Assembly: GCA_948567375.1 (NCBI GenBank)
Contig: OX419757.1
Location: forward strand, 42,408,001-42,472,000
Reading direction: 5' to 3'
Source of the DNA: Lunularia cruciata
Lineage: Eukaryota > Streptophyta > Marchantiopsida > Lunulariales > Lunulariaceae
DNA: 64,000 nt
Below the pieces are notes generated by a model. The model had not been told where the DNA came from. It saw only the letters and a program-made list of their open reading frames with translations, and searched no databases. The translations under genes and the position numbers were made by a program. Below, in pieces: positions 12,575 through 24,299 of the stretch (within the stretch, counting starts at the first letter, position 1; each line of letters begins with the position of its first letter).

Positions 12575-13448
12575 TCAGATTCAGATTTGTATTGCCTTTT
12601 GGACAAAGTCCCGCGTTAATCAGCGAGATTAAAAGTTTTGTAGTCCTCCTCAGTAAAGTTTGCCAGGCTATTGAATTCTATAATGATCTAGATGGACCTA
12701 CATAAAAGGAGATTCTGGAATGGTTGGTGGAGATATTATTTCCCTACGTTATACAACTAATTTGGTTCTTTGAAATGAGGGAGTGACGAACTTTATGCAT
12801 AGGAACGGTCAACGGAATCAAATACTAGACAATCTCGATCTCACTTTGGATCGTATGGTGGGTATTTTACGTTACTGCTAGTCATACCTTGAACTCCAAA
12901 TCTTTGTTCCTTGTCAGATTGTCAATTCATTTTGATATCTTATATTTTTGATTCAACCTACCCTTAACGTAATCAATATTATATTGGACCATTATTTGTA
13001 AGTTTTGACAAGGGCTCCACCACCTCCAGCGTACACTGACTTGAAAGGTTTTGTTCTTTTCCCTTTCTTACCCGCATAACTGACTATCTCTATACATGCG
13101 GGATTCTACGCTGGAGAAGACTTAACCATACTTAGTGGAACCAGAGTAGTAGGAGAGTTAGTCTGTAACCTGCATAGGTCAGTCGTTCACCGTACCCATG
13201 TCCTCTGACCGACCACCGTTTGTACAGTTCGAAGACGTGCACCTAAAGGAACAATGGACCGTGTTTATAGAGTCATTTCACAATCACGCGTTTGTTCACT
13301 CCACAGGGTGTCTGCTGTTGCATGTGGAGTTTCGAATGCGAGCCAGTTTGCAACTGTTGTTAGGCGCCGCGTTTTGGGAACAAGCAAACAAGGTAATCGT
13401 ACACAGAGGGGGACCTTGACAATTCAAGTACTGTAGGGGTTTTGCTCG

Positions 13449-13517
13449 AAATTGGTGACCGCGTACGATAACAAGAAGGATGGAATTGGTGACCGCGTAG
13501 AATAACAAGAAGGGTGG
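13449..13517 (+). repeat. Two-unit tandem repeat, about 34 bp each
   Basis: AATTGGTGACCGCGTA, ATAACAAGAAGG and GTGG/ATGG occur twice in a row with few differences. It is non-coding as far as can be seen. Confidence 0.75.
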
Positions 13518-16443
13518 ACGAGCCGTACAAGGACGAGACGAAAAAAAAGTAAAATGGAACTAAGATCCAATAGGATCGATATGAGAAATCTACTCTGTTG
13601 CACAGGCGAGAGAGAAGGTTGAGACAAAAGAAGGAAATTGAAACTAAGAATACGAAAAATAGCAGCGATATGAGAAATTTGCCAAGTTCCAAGTTGCGCC
13701 TTCGAGACGAACATGAGGCTCTTGTAACAAGAAGGTTTTGCTCTCGTTCTATATTTTTCTTCTGCGGCGATAGGTGAATGGTGGGTTTCAACTGGGCAGT
13801 TCCGGGATTTAGGGCTTCAGCGATTTTGCAATTATTTTTACGAATAAATAATTTAAAATCATGTAACAAAGTGACAAAATGTAACAAAATTCGACGACAA
13901 CGTTGTTTATGCGATCCATTTCTATAAAATTCTCATGTTTTGTGCTAAATACTCTTTTGATATCTTGAAAAAGTTTTTGATTAACTTTTTATGGCCTTGT
14001 TCAGTTCCAGAGACGAGATACCAATCAATTTCTAGGGTTAATGATATCACATCTTAACGTTTCTGTAAAATTTAAAACTTTTCTGTAAAGTCTGCAATTG
14101 AAACACCTTACTAGACTCAACTATCGACTGCGCCAAAAGTGCATTGAAGTCACGAGAAAGGAGAAAGGAAAAACACACGTAGCTCCGGTTCGGCGACCTG
14201 CTCCAACCTTGCAACACGGTTTCCCTAGCTTTAGAGATTCGTGAATGTGGCAAGGGCTTCCTTTCCCTGAAGAAACCTGTGGCATGACCCACCGTACTCC
14301 TCGTTAAGAGTCTAGCTTTAGCATCAAGGCCTGATCTACTCGATTTGCTTCTCGTACAAACATGTTCGGGTGGAGCCAGAGATGATTGACAGTGAAGAAG
14401 GGCCGTAAAGGCAGGATAGTTTAATTTCTAATTACGACACAAGAGGGGTTTTCCAATAGTAGATTGCATATTATATGGAACCTTACGAGAGTGAAGTCAT
14501 TATAAAAAGTTCAGATGATATCCTATAGAAATCTCAGGTATGTCGGAATTGAACATGGTTTTAAAGTTGGAACTATGAACTTTAAATGCCCTAACTTTGG
14601 CACTTCAACGTAACGGTATCCAAATTGGTAGAAGAACTTAACGATGTCCAAAGCTTGCTGTAGATCAACATGGTAACTCATTGTCATAGTCGGCAGAAGA
14701 TGTAGGACTTTTCAATGCCCTGTGGCAATCGATTGTCTTAGTTCGCAGCAAATGTAGGTCTGCTTCAGACCTTTTAGTGTAAACCACGATTGCTTCACAC
14801 CGGGCTATTCAAGTAGATTGGATCTTTGGAATTGGGCTCGGATGGCAATGATCTATACTGAATTTGATCCTCTACGCGATTCAGGGTCCATGTCCTCAAG
14901 ATTCGAATATTAATAAACTTGGTCCAGGTCTTAGGTTTCTCATTTTGAGCTAAAAGAAAATACTGCAAGACTATTTTAAACTGTACAATTAGCGCACCTT
15001 GCATCATAATAAGAGAAATTGCCTTATCCATCTAAGATTATCGATCTATTAGGTGTGTATTACTTCGATGTCTAGCTCAAGCACATGAGGATTTGTGAGA
15101 TTAATTAGAAGTTATGATCTCTGTTTTCTATATTAGCAAACAACCAAAAGTGCTACATATACATAGGTTCTACTTATGATGGTCCATTCAGGGATCAAAT
15201 TTGTAAAAAATCTTGCAACTACAATGATAACAGCTAAAGACTTTGATACATGTATTCAACTGTACTCGAGAGTCACATCTATGGTTGTCTTAGTATTCAA
15301 TTCGTATGGTATTTTCATGTAGAATCAATCGATGTTAGCATCACAAACATACTAATAGAAGATATAACATACCAAATCTTAAAGGGAATTATTCCTCGTA
15401 ATTGAGCCCAATCTATTCTCTACTACATTGGGCTAAACTTGTACTTGCTTGTATTATTCTATACTGCAAGCATGGGAAATTTAACAGAAGAAGAAGGATT
15501 GCATGACGGCAAGTGGTTTTGAATAAATAAAATATGGGCTTTATTGACTTGGATGATAAATTATGGGTAGAATTTGGCAGGGATATTCCAATTTATCTCA
15601 AATATACTTTGTATATAATATAGAACGTTATGCAAGTTGTGAATTCATGAGTTTCATGATAATCTTAACGATTTAGAAGATAAATGGTATCATCATAATA
15701 ACATAAATGTTATAAATATTGGAATTAATTGAGGATTCCCTTATCATGATGGTCAATTGTTCAAAGGATGAAAAGCTCTAATTGATAACTCATATTCTTT
15801 TCATGTTAAGAAGTTAAGAGAAGAAATTATTGAAGCTAGCCCATTGATATTAATATATATGCAAACTCAAGTTACTTTGAGAAGATGTAATGTATATACA
15901 ACATTGTAGCTAGATTTCTTGGACGCTAGAGTAGTAGTGTTAGTAGTTAGAGGTATTTTGGCAGTTACTCATAGATTACTTGTTGACAGTCAAATTTCAT
16001 GTTCGGGGTGCTGACAACATGGTGGGGCACACCGTCACTTTCACCGTCAATGGGACCTTTAGGGTTGGAGATCTAGGTCAAAATCAAAGGTATACACTAG
16101 AAGTGCAGCACTAGAGGGTTCACTTCTTTGATGTTGACCCTTTGAGTTCTTGGCTATGATGGACAGAAAGCTGACGAGCGTCACTTGGAGTCTCTTAGCT
16201 AGAGTGGGTGTGGCTTGATGGCAATCAATGCACAATTGTTGGCAAATTGTTGAATGAATGATCAAATATTGATATGATTTGAATTGATGAAGAATTGATT
16301 ATTGTGTCACTTTTAGAGTTCATGTATGACTCATGTGTGAATTGTCATAATACCAATAGCTAGACATATTATCTTTACATGAAAATTGGTTTGGTAATGT
16401 CTAGAATGATGTTAGGTATGATGGACTAGGTAGATCAGATAGA

Positions 16444-16680
16444 TGATTGTCCAATTCAATTATACATAGGTTATGCATGCACCATGGTCTACACAAGAAG
16501 ATACATGGTTCACCTCATTGAGGCTACGTCTACAAGAACACACAAGTAGCATTTTTGATAATCTGAGTAATGTCTAGTTGAGAGCTCCTACTAGCTCACA
16601 CATATAATAGTCCAGCTCTAGACTAACTGATCATAATCAGACTAACTCAAGTTACTGAAGACTTGAGTTAACTCCTAACA
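16444..16680 (-). repeat. 3' LTR of copia 1
   Basis: 237 bp, from TGATTGTCCAATTC to ACTCCTAACA on the plus strand. Same length as its partner at 22693-22929, with about 90% identity by eye. Confidence 0.93.
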
Positions 16681-17208
16681 ATCTCTTCCTTGACTCATGT
16701 CTTGGGGTCCTTAACCTCTATAACCTATATGATTACTCTACGGGAAGTCCTTGAAGGAAGCCTAACATAGGTCCTTCTATAAACTAGAGTTAACTTGAAT
16801 TGAGCCATACCCTAAATAGGATAGAGTAAAATCATATATAGAGATAGCACAACTGCTAGTCTACTCTACTTGTGCCTATATGCAACACCTACGGTTTGAC
16901 ACGATGTCTCAAAAAACTTTCCAAAGAGATCACTTACATAAAAGCATCAATAGGATTGAGTTTATAGTCAATCTTGACTAGCTCAATCATTTTATCAAAA
17001 CAACTTGTATAAGTAAATTATACCTAATGTTAATGTGCTTCACTCTACTGTCCATTACTTGATTCATAGTTAGATGTAAAGCACTTTGGCTATCACAATG
17101 AACATTCACAATATCATGAGACAATCTCATATATGTGATAAGCCTGTCCAACTAGATTGCTTCCTTCATTGCTTTTGCTGCTGCTACATACTCAACTTCT
17201 ATAGTAAA

Positions 17209-18473
17209 CTAAGCTACGCACTTCTGTAATGTAGATCTCCAACTTATGCATCCACCTCCAAGTGTAAACACATACCCAGTTGTAGATTTCCTCCCATCTA
17301 GGTCTTGTCCATAGTCAGCATCTACATAGCCAATAAGTAGTTTGGCATTGTAAGGTTTAGCATCAAATATAAGGCTAAAATCCAAGGTACCCTTGAGATA
17401 TCTAAGGATCCACTTCACATCTTCCTAATGTATCCACCATGGATTTGACATGTATTTGCTAGTCTTGCCCATAGCTAGAGCAATATCAGGCTTAGTGCAA
17501 ATAATCAAAAACATTAGACTTCCCATTGCTTTGTCATAGAGGACCTTGGATATCAAACCTTTTCCACGGCCTTTGTTGGACAAAGAGTTGATGAAATCTT
17601 GAAGTGAAGAGCTAAAGGAGTACCCACAGACAAGCAATTCTCCATGCTAAATCTCGCAAGTACTTTTCTAGAAAACTTCCCTTGAGTTAACCACAACTTT
17701 CCATCCTCCAAGTTTTGTTGGATCTCCATCCCCAAAATCCTCCTTGTTGTACCAAGATCTTTCATTCTAAACTCAAAACTCAAGAGAGCTTTGAGCTTAT
17801 CAATATCATATATGTTCCTAGATGCAATAAGCATGTCATCCACATAGAGTACCAGAATAATGAATCCAAAGACTTCATTACTCACCTTTGTCATGTATAC
17901 ACAAGATCAAACACACTTTGTTTAAATCCTTGTGACCTCATGAAATCATCAAACCGTTTGTTCCATTGTCTAGGGGCTTTCTTCAATCCATATAAGGATT
18001 TTAACAACCTACAAATCATGTCCTCTTAGCTTTTCTTCACAAAACCCATAGGCTATCTCATGAAGATCACCATATCTAAATTGCAATAGAGGAAAGTAGT
18101 GATAACATCCATTTGATCTAAGATAAGACCAAAGTAAGTCACAAGTACACACAATAAGCAAATAGTGGTATACTTAGCAACCAGAGAGTAGATCTTATTG
18201 TAATCCACACCTTTTTTTGTGTGAAGCCCTTGGCCGCCAACCTAGCCTTGTAGATCTTCTTTTCTCTATCAGTGGGGCTATCTTTCAATTTGTAAACCCA
18301 CTTATTGTCCACCAATTGTTGATGTTTTGGAAGCTTCATTAACTCCCAAGTCTTGTTGTCAATCTCTGATTGCATCTTTCTCTTCATTGATGCATTCCAC
18401 TCAAGCTTGTCCATCAAAGCTAGAGCCTCATTGTATGAAGAAGGTTCCTCTTCTTCAAAGATCAAAGCCATAC

Positions 18474-18480
<7 letters not shown>
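17209..18480 (-). pseudogene. copia 1 reverse transcriptase and RNase H
   Basis: The RT entry region at 18471-18200 reads EIDNKTWELMKLP, NKWVYKLK and KARLAAKGFTQ. The palm continues near 18100-18010 (QMDVITTFLY), and the catalytic box VLYVDDMLIAS is near 17840. RNase H is at 17418-17209 (KWILRYLKGT, DLDGRKSTTGYVF). Frames change several times and stops occur, so it is inactive. The domain order is that of Ty1/copia. An (ATC)n tract just upstream would encode a run of aspartates on the minus strand. Confidence 0.9.

Positions 18481-18505
<25 letters not shown>
18474..18505. repeat. (ATC)n trinucleotide microsatellite
   Basis: About ten ATC/CAT units within the copia integrase-RT linker. It reads as poly-Asp on the element's own strand. 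Confidence 0.85.
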
Positions 18506-18599
18506 AGAGAGATGTCCTCATCTCCTAATTGTGTTGACTTAGCCCATTTTCCAAATCGTTCAAGAGCCCAAATAAAGCATCCAGACGTCCTTCTTACTG

Positions 18600-19990
18600 A
18601 TGAATCTTATTGACCTTCATGTATTGACAAGTGTTGAGGTTCACCAATCTACTCACGCCCTTGTAATTCCTCAATTTGGAGAACTTGCTCCTTTGTGGAA
18701 GCACCTCCTTGTAACTCATCATGAAAACCATCATAATTAATCTCCCCCTCAACAATATTTAGAGGAGATTTTCCCTTGTTAGTATGAGGAGCCGGAGCTT
18801 TCTCCCTCTTGGTCAATGATCTAGACTCATTGAACAAAACATCTCTACTAATAATCAATTTACAAGTGAGGAGATCCCACAACTTGTAACCCTTCACACC
18901 ACTTTGGTAGCCAAGAAAAAAACATTTCTTGGAAGTAAGATCTATTTTAGATCTATTGTCCTTGGGTATGAGAGGATATGCATTATATCCAAAGACTACT
19001 AAAAGATTATAATCTGTAGGCTGTCCATGCTCATCTCAAATAGTGTCAAGTAATGAATCACACTCAAAGGAGAAAGATTTCCTAAGTAAGCTGTAGTGTT
19101 GATAGCTTCAGCCCACAATACATGTGATCAACCTGAACCTAGCTTAACATACTCCTATCCTCTCCAATAGTGTTCAATTGAGCCTCTCAGCAACACCATT
19201 TTGTTGTGGAGTATATACTTTAGTGAGATGGTGAGTTATTCCCTCTTGTTGACAATGCACCTCAAATTCTCCAAAAGTGTATTCCCTAACATTATTTGAT
19301 CACAAAAACTCATTTATTTACCAATCCGAGTCTCGATTTGGGTTTTCCACTTCTTGAAAAGTGACAAAGACCTCAAACTTTTGATGTAAGAAATAAATCA
19401 ATACAAACCTCAAATAATCAATGATGAAAGATACATAATATAGCTTTCCGAAATGTGAGGGAGTAGAGGATGGGCCCCACACATCACTATATATATAGTC
19501 AAGAATTTTTTTGGAACTATGAGCTCGAGTGCCAAAAGCAGTCCAATGCCTTGCATTAGTCAATGTGTGCACAAGACCATCAAACATTTGAATCTTAACA
19601 GATCCAATGCCTACAACTTAACAAGGGTGATCATTCCTTATCAAAACTGAACCATTTGATATTTGATATCGAGTAAGAACTAAAGAACTCTCTTCTCTAA
19701 CACATATGGTATGAACAAGCACAATCTAGAATCCATTCATCTCCTCTTTGTTGAAAAGAAGTGCAAAGGGCATACCATTGGCATCATAAAGCATAGTCGT
19801 CATCAAGTAGGGTCTTCCTCTTCTTCTTGCTTGTTGTCTTTTGCCACATTTGTTGCAGAAGGCTCAACAGCTTTGCAACGACAATCTCTCTTGAGGTGGG
19901 CAGCTTTGCCTTACTTCCAACAGAGCATAATCTTTTGGTCTTTGGATCTCCTCCTATACCAAGATCTAGTCTTAGATCTTTGCTCCCAAC
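18600..19990 (-). pseudogene. copia 1 zinc knuckle, protease region and integrase
   Basis: A decayed CCHC knuckle lies at about 19870-19920 (GKAAHLKRDC preceded by CWK and a stop where a Cys is expected). The integrase core is at about 19590-19150 (ILDYIYSDVWGPS and, further on, VYTPQQNGVAERLN). The C-terminal integrase part and linker run to about 18600 (GYKLWDLLTCKLIISRDVLFNE). A deletion seems to have removed part of the pre-integrase region before WTAFGTRAHSSKK. Multiple stops are present. Confidence 0.85.
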
Positions 19991-20153
19991 CATCTATTTG
20001 CATCTGAGTCCTTCCACAATTCACATTCAACATTGTTCCTCAAGGAATCAAGGGTTGAGAAGGCAATATCATGTTTTGTTGAAGATCATATGTTAACAAA
20101 GCACTCACCACCTCATTGTAGGTGATGGTCTTCCTAATATGATGTAGTAATAC

Positions 20154-20651
20154 TCATGACAAGGATTGGTAGGACATATGGAGAGAACTCAACAAGTGGA
20201 GGGTCTTTCTCTCATCACTCAGGTCCTCTCCAAGATTTTGCAAGTCCACAACAAGATCATTGAAGTCATTGATATGATCTTGTATCTTGGTCCCATTGTC
20301 CTTCATCTTGAAGCTCATTAGCTTCAAGGATATGTAGAGATGATTTGACAACTCTTTTTGATGATACTTCTATTATAGCTCATCAAGAAGAGTAATGCAG
20401 TCCTTGTACTCACCCAATTGCTTTATGACATGTGGTTGCAGATGCAAAACCATTGTGTGTACAACTATCTCTTGTGTGTCATTCTTATCATCCTCTAACA
20501 CCAAATTGGTCTTGGGTCTTAGCAATTTCCCAAAACCGTTGGCCTTGAGCATACCTTTCACATAATGCTCCCATAAGAGATATCTGGAGTGTCCATTGTA
20601 CTTGGAAATGTCAAATTTGGCACCTCTAATCTTCATGACTGCCACCTCCAA
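20154..20651 (-). pseudogene. copia 1 gag
   Basis: The N-terminal part at 20651-20373 (KFDISKYNGHSRYLLWEHYVK) and the next open stretch at 20351-20154 (NHLYISLKLMSFKMKDNG and DERKTLHLLSSLHMSYQS) are typical of copia Gag (UBN2-like). One stop or shift separates them. The start near 20651 fits the usual Gag length before the conserved FDI...NG...W motif. Confidence 0.85.
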
Positions 20652-20659
20652 ACTCGCAC

Positions 20660-22678
20660 ATCCAAGCTTGTTCTCAAATGTGATGCAATTGTGAAGGTGG
20701 ACCTCCTATTGACACTGATGACTTGACTTACACTTTAATACCTTACAGGGTCTTTCATGAATTCATGAAAGTAGCCATGAAGAGACTTGCTCAAGAAGGA
20801 ACTCCCTTCTATGAGCAGCTTTCAAAAGTAAAGCTCAACTTATCTTGGAATCAACATGCTTTCAAAGCTCAATTGAAACTAGTAGAGCCAAAATGGCTTG
20901 ATATTGTAACTTGGCAATGAACAAACCAACTCAACTCTTGTACACTTTACTATTGATTAGGGAAAATGATGTCCTTCCCAATTCTACTGGACTGACAAGT
21001 GTGAATCTATTTGGTTAAAAGGATGGTATACAATAAACCAGCAGTTCCTATAGAAGAACTCACCTTTGCACCAAAACACCTTTCCACTCAACTCAAATCA
21101 GTTTCAAACTCCTCAACAATTCTTTGCAGCACTCCTAGATCATCTTGAACTAGACAAATATTAACTTCACCTTCCTTTAGAATCCAAATTCCCCTCTTCA
21201 TAGTCCTCTTCTCCCGTAGACTCCTCCATTCAAATCTCATGCATTAACTGCTTCTATCTCCCCCCTTTTTAGAGTAAAAGTCGAAGCCAAGACATATCTA
21301 GAGTGTTCACTCTTTCACTTTTGAATCTTCAAAATTTCCTCTTGTATTGTATAAACCTCCACATGAAGAAACTGGTTGCTGCTCTGTCAAAACATGGTGC
21401 AACTTGCTTTGGCGCTACCAAGAGGAGGATGCCATTTAGTTACCAAATGCTACAAACTTGAATGAGGACAAACATGAGTTAGACATACTTAGTAGCATGA
21501 GTCAATTCCATGCTTGAACTTAGTCATGGATTCTTCACAATCATAATTGCATCAAAGAGTTCCCAAGATCCTAGAGAAACTACTCAAAAGCTATAGGTAG
21601 GTGATGAGATATGACAATCTACACTTTAAATCAGGTTCATGTGACCAAAGAGAACAACATGCTATATAAGTTGTTTTGCACAATTAGAAGCAATCCACCA
21701 TCAATGGCATTTTATCCACAAATACTATCAAATAATTCTCTGGCAAGAAGGTCTTGATAAATACCAAATATGATTCCAAAGTGAGAGTCCACATAAATAA
21801 TGGCCTGCAAGTCTTTGATAACAAATTAGACTGACATGAGAATAAGGCATGAACATTGATCAGGACGGTGAAAGCAATGGTTTAATAAATGGGCCCTACA
21901 ACAAATCTGAGCATTCTAGTAGGGGTCTAGGAAAAGGAGAAATGGAAGCTACTATCCTTGGTGACACATTCAATTGGTAGGGAAAATCTCAGATATGATA
22001 ACCAAAATTGAGAGGCAGAAGCAAGAAGAGAACAAGGATCCGTGAAAATTATCCTTACTAATGCAAGATTGCATGCCTTCTTCTGATTCCATGCCTTTTG
22101 CATTCCAAAGGAGGTATCAAGAGCCTCTTCCACAATTCCACCCTAAACCAATGTTGATGAAGAAGGGTGCTCAAGTTCCCAATCAGAGAGGCAAAAAAAA
22201 GAAAGACTTGAGACATTTATCAGCAAACTACTTCATTTTTGAATCATTTTGCTTTCCTTCCAAGAACTCTTCCTCCTCCTTTTCAATATTTCCTGCTTAC
22301 TTCTATGCTCCTCTCCTAAGTTATCTGCCCTTGTGCACTCTCTTCTTTGACTTTTTGTCCCTTTGCCCAAGTTGTGTCTCATGGACGCTGGCTCGTTGGC
22401 TACTCAATCACTTAAAGCTATGCTGCTGCTCTTCTCTCTCTCTTTTAGGTCCTAAATGACTACGGTCTTTGCCTCCTTTGGTCGCTAATCAGTCAACAAA
22501 TCAATGCTTGATGAACAATGCAAATTTTCTCATTAGCAACACCATCTTGGCCAACGATCTCATGAATTTTGTCTTTCATAACCAATATTACATAGACATT
22601 TTGCACAACAATGGATTATCTTCCATCAACTCCAAGGGGGGAAGGGATCTTATAACATTGCACATTGTCAACCAATTT
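20660..22678. other. Unusually long copia 1 leader region
   Basis: About 2 kb lies between the gag start and the PBS. It has no recognised copia function. Short plus-strand (antisense to the element) frames occur at 20723-20920 and 22061-22459, and a CT-rich stretch at 22260-22450. The related element at 24-28 kb has a similarly long leader with plus-strand frames. It may be captured host sequence or a second inserted element. I recognise no protein in it. Confidence 0.5.
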
Positions 22679-22690
22679 GCTCTGATACCA
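22679..22690 (-). other. Primer-binding site of copia 1 (initiator tRNA-Met type)
   Basis: GCTCTGATACCA on the plus strand, i.e. TGGTATCAGAGC on the element strand, two bases from the 5' LTR. This is the standard plant initiator tRNA-Met primer site. Confidence 0.92.
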
Positions 22691-22692
22691 AT

Positions 22693-22929
22693 TGACTGTC
22701 CAATTCCATAATACATAGGTTTTGCATGCACCATGGTCTACACAAGAAGATATGTGGTTCACCTTATTGAGGCTACGTCCATGAGAACACACAAGTAGCA
22801 TTTCTTATAATCTAAGTAATGTCTCATTGAGAGCTCCTACTAGCTCACACATATAATAGTCCAGCCCTAGACTAAATTATCACAATCAGACTAACTCAAG
22901 TTACTCAAGACCTGAGTTAACTCTCAACA
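22693..22929 (-). repeat. 5' LTR of copia 1
   Basis: 237 bp, TGACTGTCCAATTCC to CTCTCAACA on the plus strand, between the PBS and the ATAGA target duplication. Confidence 0.93.
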
Positions 22930-23586
22930 ATAGAGGTGTCACAAAAAGAGTAATTCTAGTAATAAAGCAAGAGCCAAAAACAACTTGGAAATGTATATCA
23001 ATAGCTACACATATTATCCAAAGGTGAAAATTTGCTTGGTAACATCTTGAAGGATGTTATATATATATGGAATAAGTAGATCAAATAGATGTATCAAGAA
23101 AAGAGTACTTCTACTAATAGGCAAGAGCTTAAAATAGTCTAAAAACTTAAGAGCCAATTTTGGAAGCCTATATAGATGAATTAGGCCTAAAAAATGTGAT
23201 TTCTATTTTCCAAGGGATAAAAAGGTTGGCCTTCCCTATCCTTTATTTGTCTCATCAAGAACTTTCCAATGGTACCTCACCCATGTGATTTGGAGACTTT
23301 TTATAAGAAGATTCTCTAAAGATTCCCTTTGGTCAAAGCTTGTTTGACCAACTAGATAGGAACAAAATTGACATGTCTCCCATGCATGCAAGTTATCTGA
23401 GGGTAGAGCTCATTGCCATGTCACCAATCCATGTATTTGATCCAAGGGTGGAGCTTCCTTTGAGAGGATCCTCTTTGCTATATAATAAAGACAAGATGCT
23501 CCTTTGGGGCATCGAAGTATTGAGTGTGAAAATTTGTGTTTTTTTCCTATGTTTCTTTCAAGGTCTTCTATCCTCAAAAGATTGTA

Positions 23587-24280
23587 ACTGTGCTTCTATA
23601 GTGTATTATGTTAACAATGATGTATGTTGTGTAGCAATGTATATATGCAAGACAAAGAACATTGATGAAGTTACGTCACTTGCAGCAAGAATAATGATCT
23701 TGAGAATTATACTTGACCCTGTAATAATCTTAAACAAATATTTATTAGATGTGTATAAAAATAAAACATTGATTATATGGTATCGCTCATATTTCCTAAT
23801 TTTACATTGAAGTGGTATTCTTCTAAAATAGTGATTATTAAAATAAAATAAAAATCTCTTGTATTTGGGTATATATATTTAGTTAAATATAAATTCATTT
23901 TTTATAAGAGTATTGAGTTTTAACTATATTTATATATTTAGGAGAGATATATTTATTTCTACAAAACGATAAAAAGTCATGAGTAAATTCTTTATAAAGT
24001 TGATGTAGGAAGAAGAAATTGAAGATACTTCTATTAGCAACTCAAAAAAGAAAAATTTGTTATTGTAAAAAGATTATGAAAGAAAGTCTAAATAACATAG
24101 GAAGAGATTGAGAAAAATCTCTTTGAAAATTTATGCTAAATATTTGGAAGGTATTCTTCAAGTGAATATTGAGCCTATAAATTATGGAAGTACAATCTCA
24201 AATTGTAAAGAGTGTAAATATTATGGATCCTTGGTTGTAGATCTCAATTAAAAGAGAAAAACCAATCTTTAAATACATCT
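23587..24280. other. AT-rich spacer
   Basis: Very AT-rich, with no domain, RNA gene or LTR recognised. It separates the split gypsy LTR from the truncated copia 2. The missing 3' part of copia 2 (RT, RNase H, LTR) is not found here. Confidence 0.6.
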
Positions 24281-24299
24281 CCGCTTGATCTCCATGCAT

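Larger units (their letters stand above)
9700..16345. other. About 6.6 kb without a recognisable gene
   Basis: Only short open frames occur on either strand, and none shows a recognisable domain, splice-supported structure or bias towards coding. Local features are a perfect 22-bp palindrome (12553-12574), a two-unit tandem repeat (13449-13517) and AT-rich stretches (15400-15900). I see no tRNA or other RNA gene. It may hold very old transposon remnants that cannot be identified by eye. Confidence 0.6.
16444..22929 (-). mobile_element. Complete, inactive Ty1/copia retrotransposon (copia 1)
   Basis: 6486 bp on the minus strand with two 237-bp LTRs, a PBS and the order gag, protease, integrase, RT, RNase H typical of copia. 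It is flanked by an exact 5-bp target duplication ATAGA (16439-16443 and 22930-22934). By eye the LTRs differ at roughly 23 of 237 positions, about 90% identity, so the insertion is old. All coding domains carry stops or shifts. The stretch between PBS and gag is unusually long, about 2 kb. Confidence 0.93.
16346..23586 (+). repeat. Solo chromovirus LTR (long form), split by a copia element
   Basis: The LTR occupies 16346-16443 and 22935-23586, about 750 bp together, and has the tandem-duplicated U3 head (second unit from 22992). The copia element lies between the two parts. The outermost pentamers are ATTGT (16341-16345) and ACTGT (23587-23591), a 4/5 match consistent with a target-site duplication. 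No gypsy coding sequence or PBS adjoins, so it was a solo LTR or became one. Confidence 0.83.

Noticed and set aside
18327-18542. Plus-strand frame with a run of histidines
   Set aside because: It is the antisense reading of an (ATC)n tract inside the copia 1 pol linker, not a gene.
22679-22690. tRNA-like sequence GCTCTGATACCA at three places
   Set aside because: These are LTR-retrotransposon primer-binding sites complementary to the initiator tRNA-Met 3' end; no tRNA fold surrounds them.
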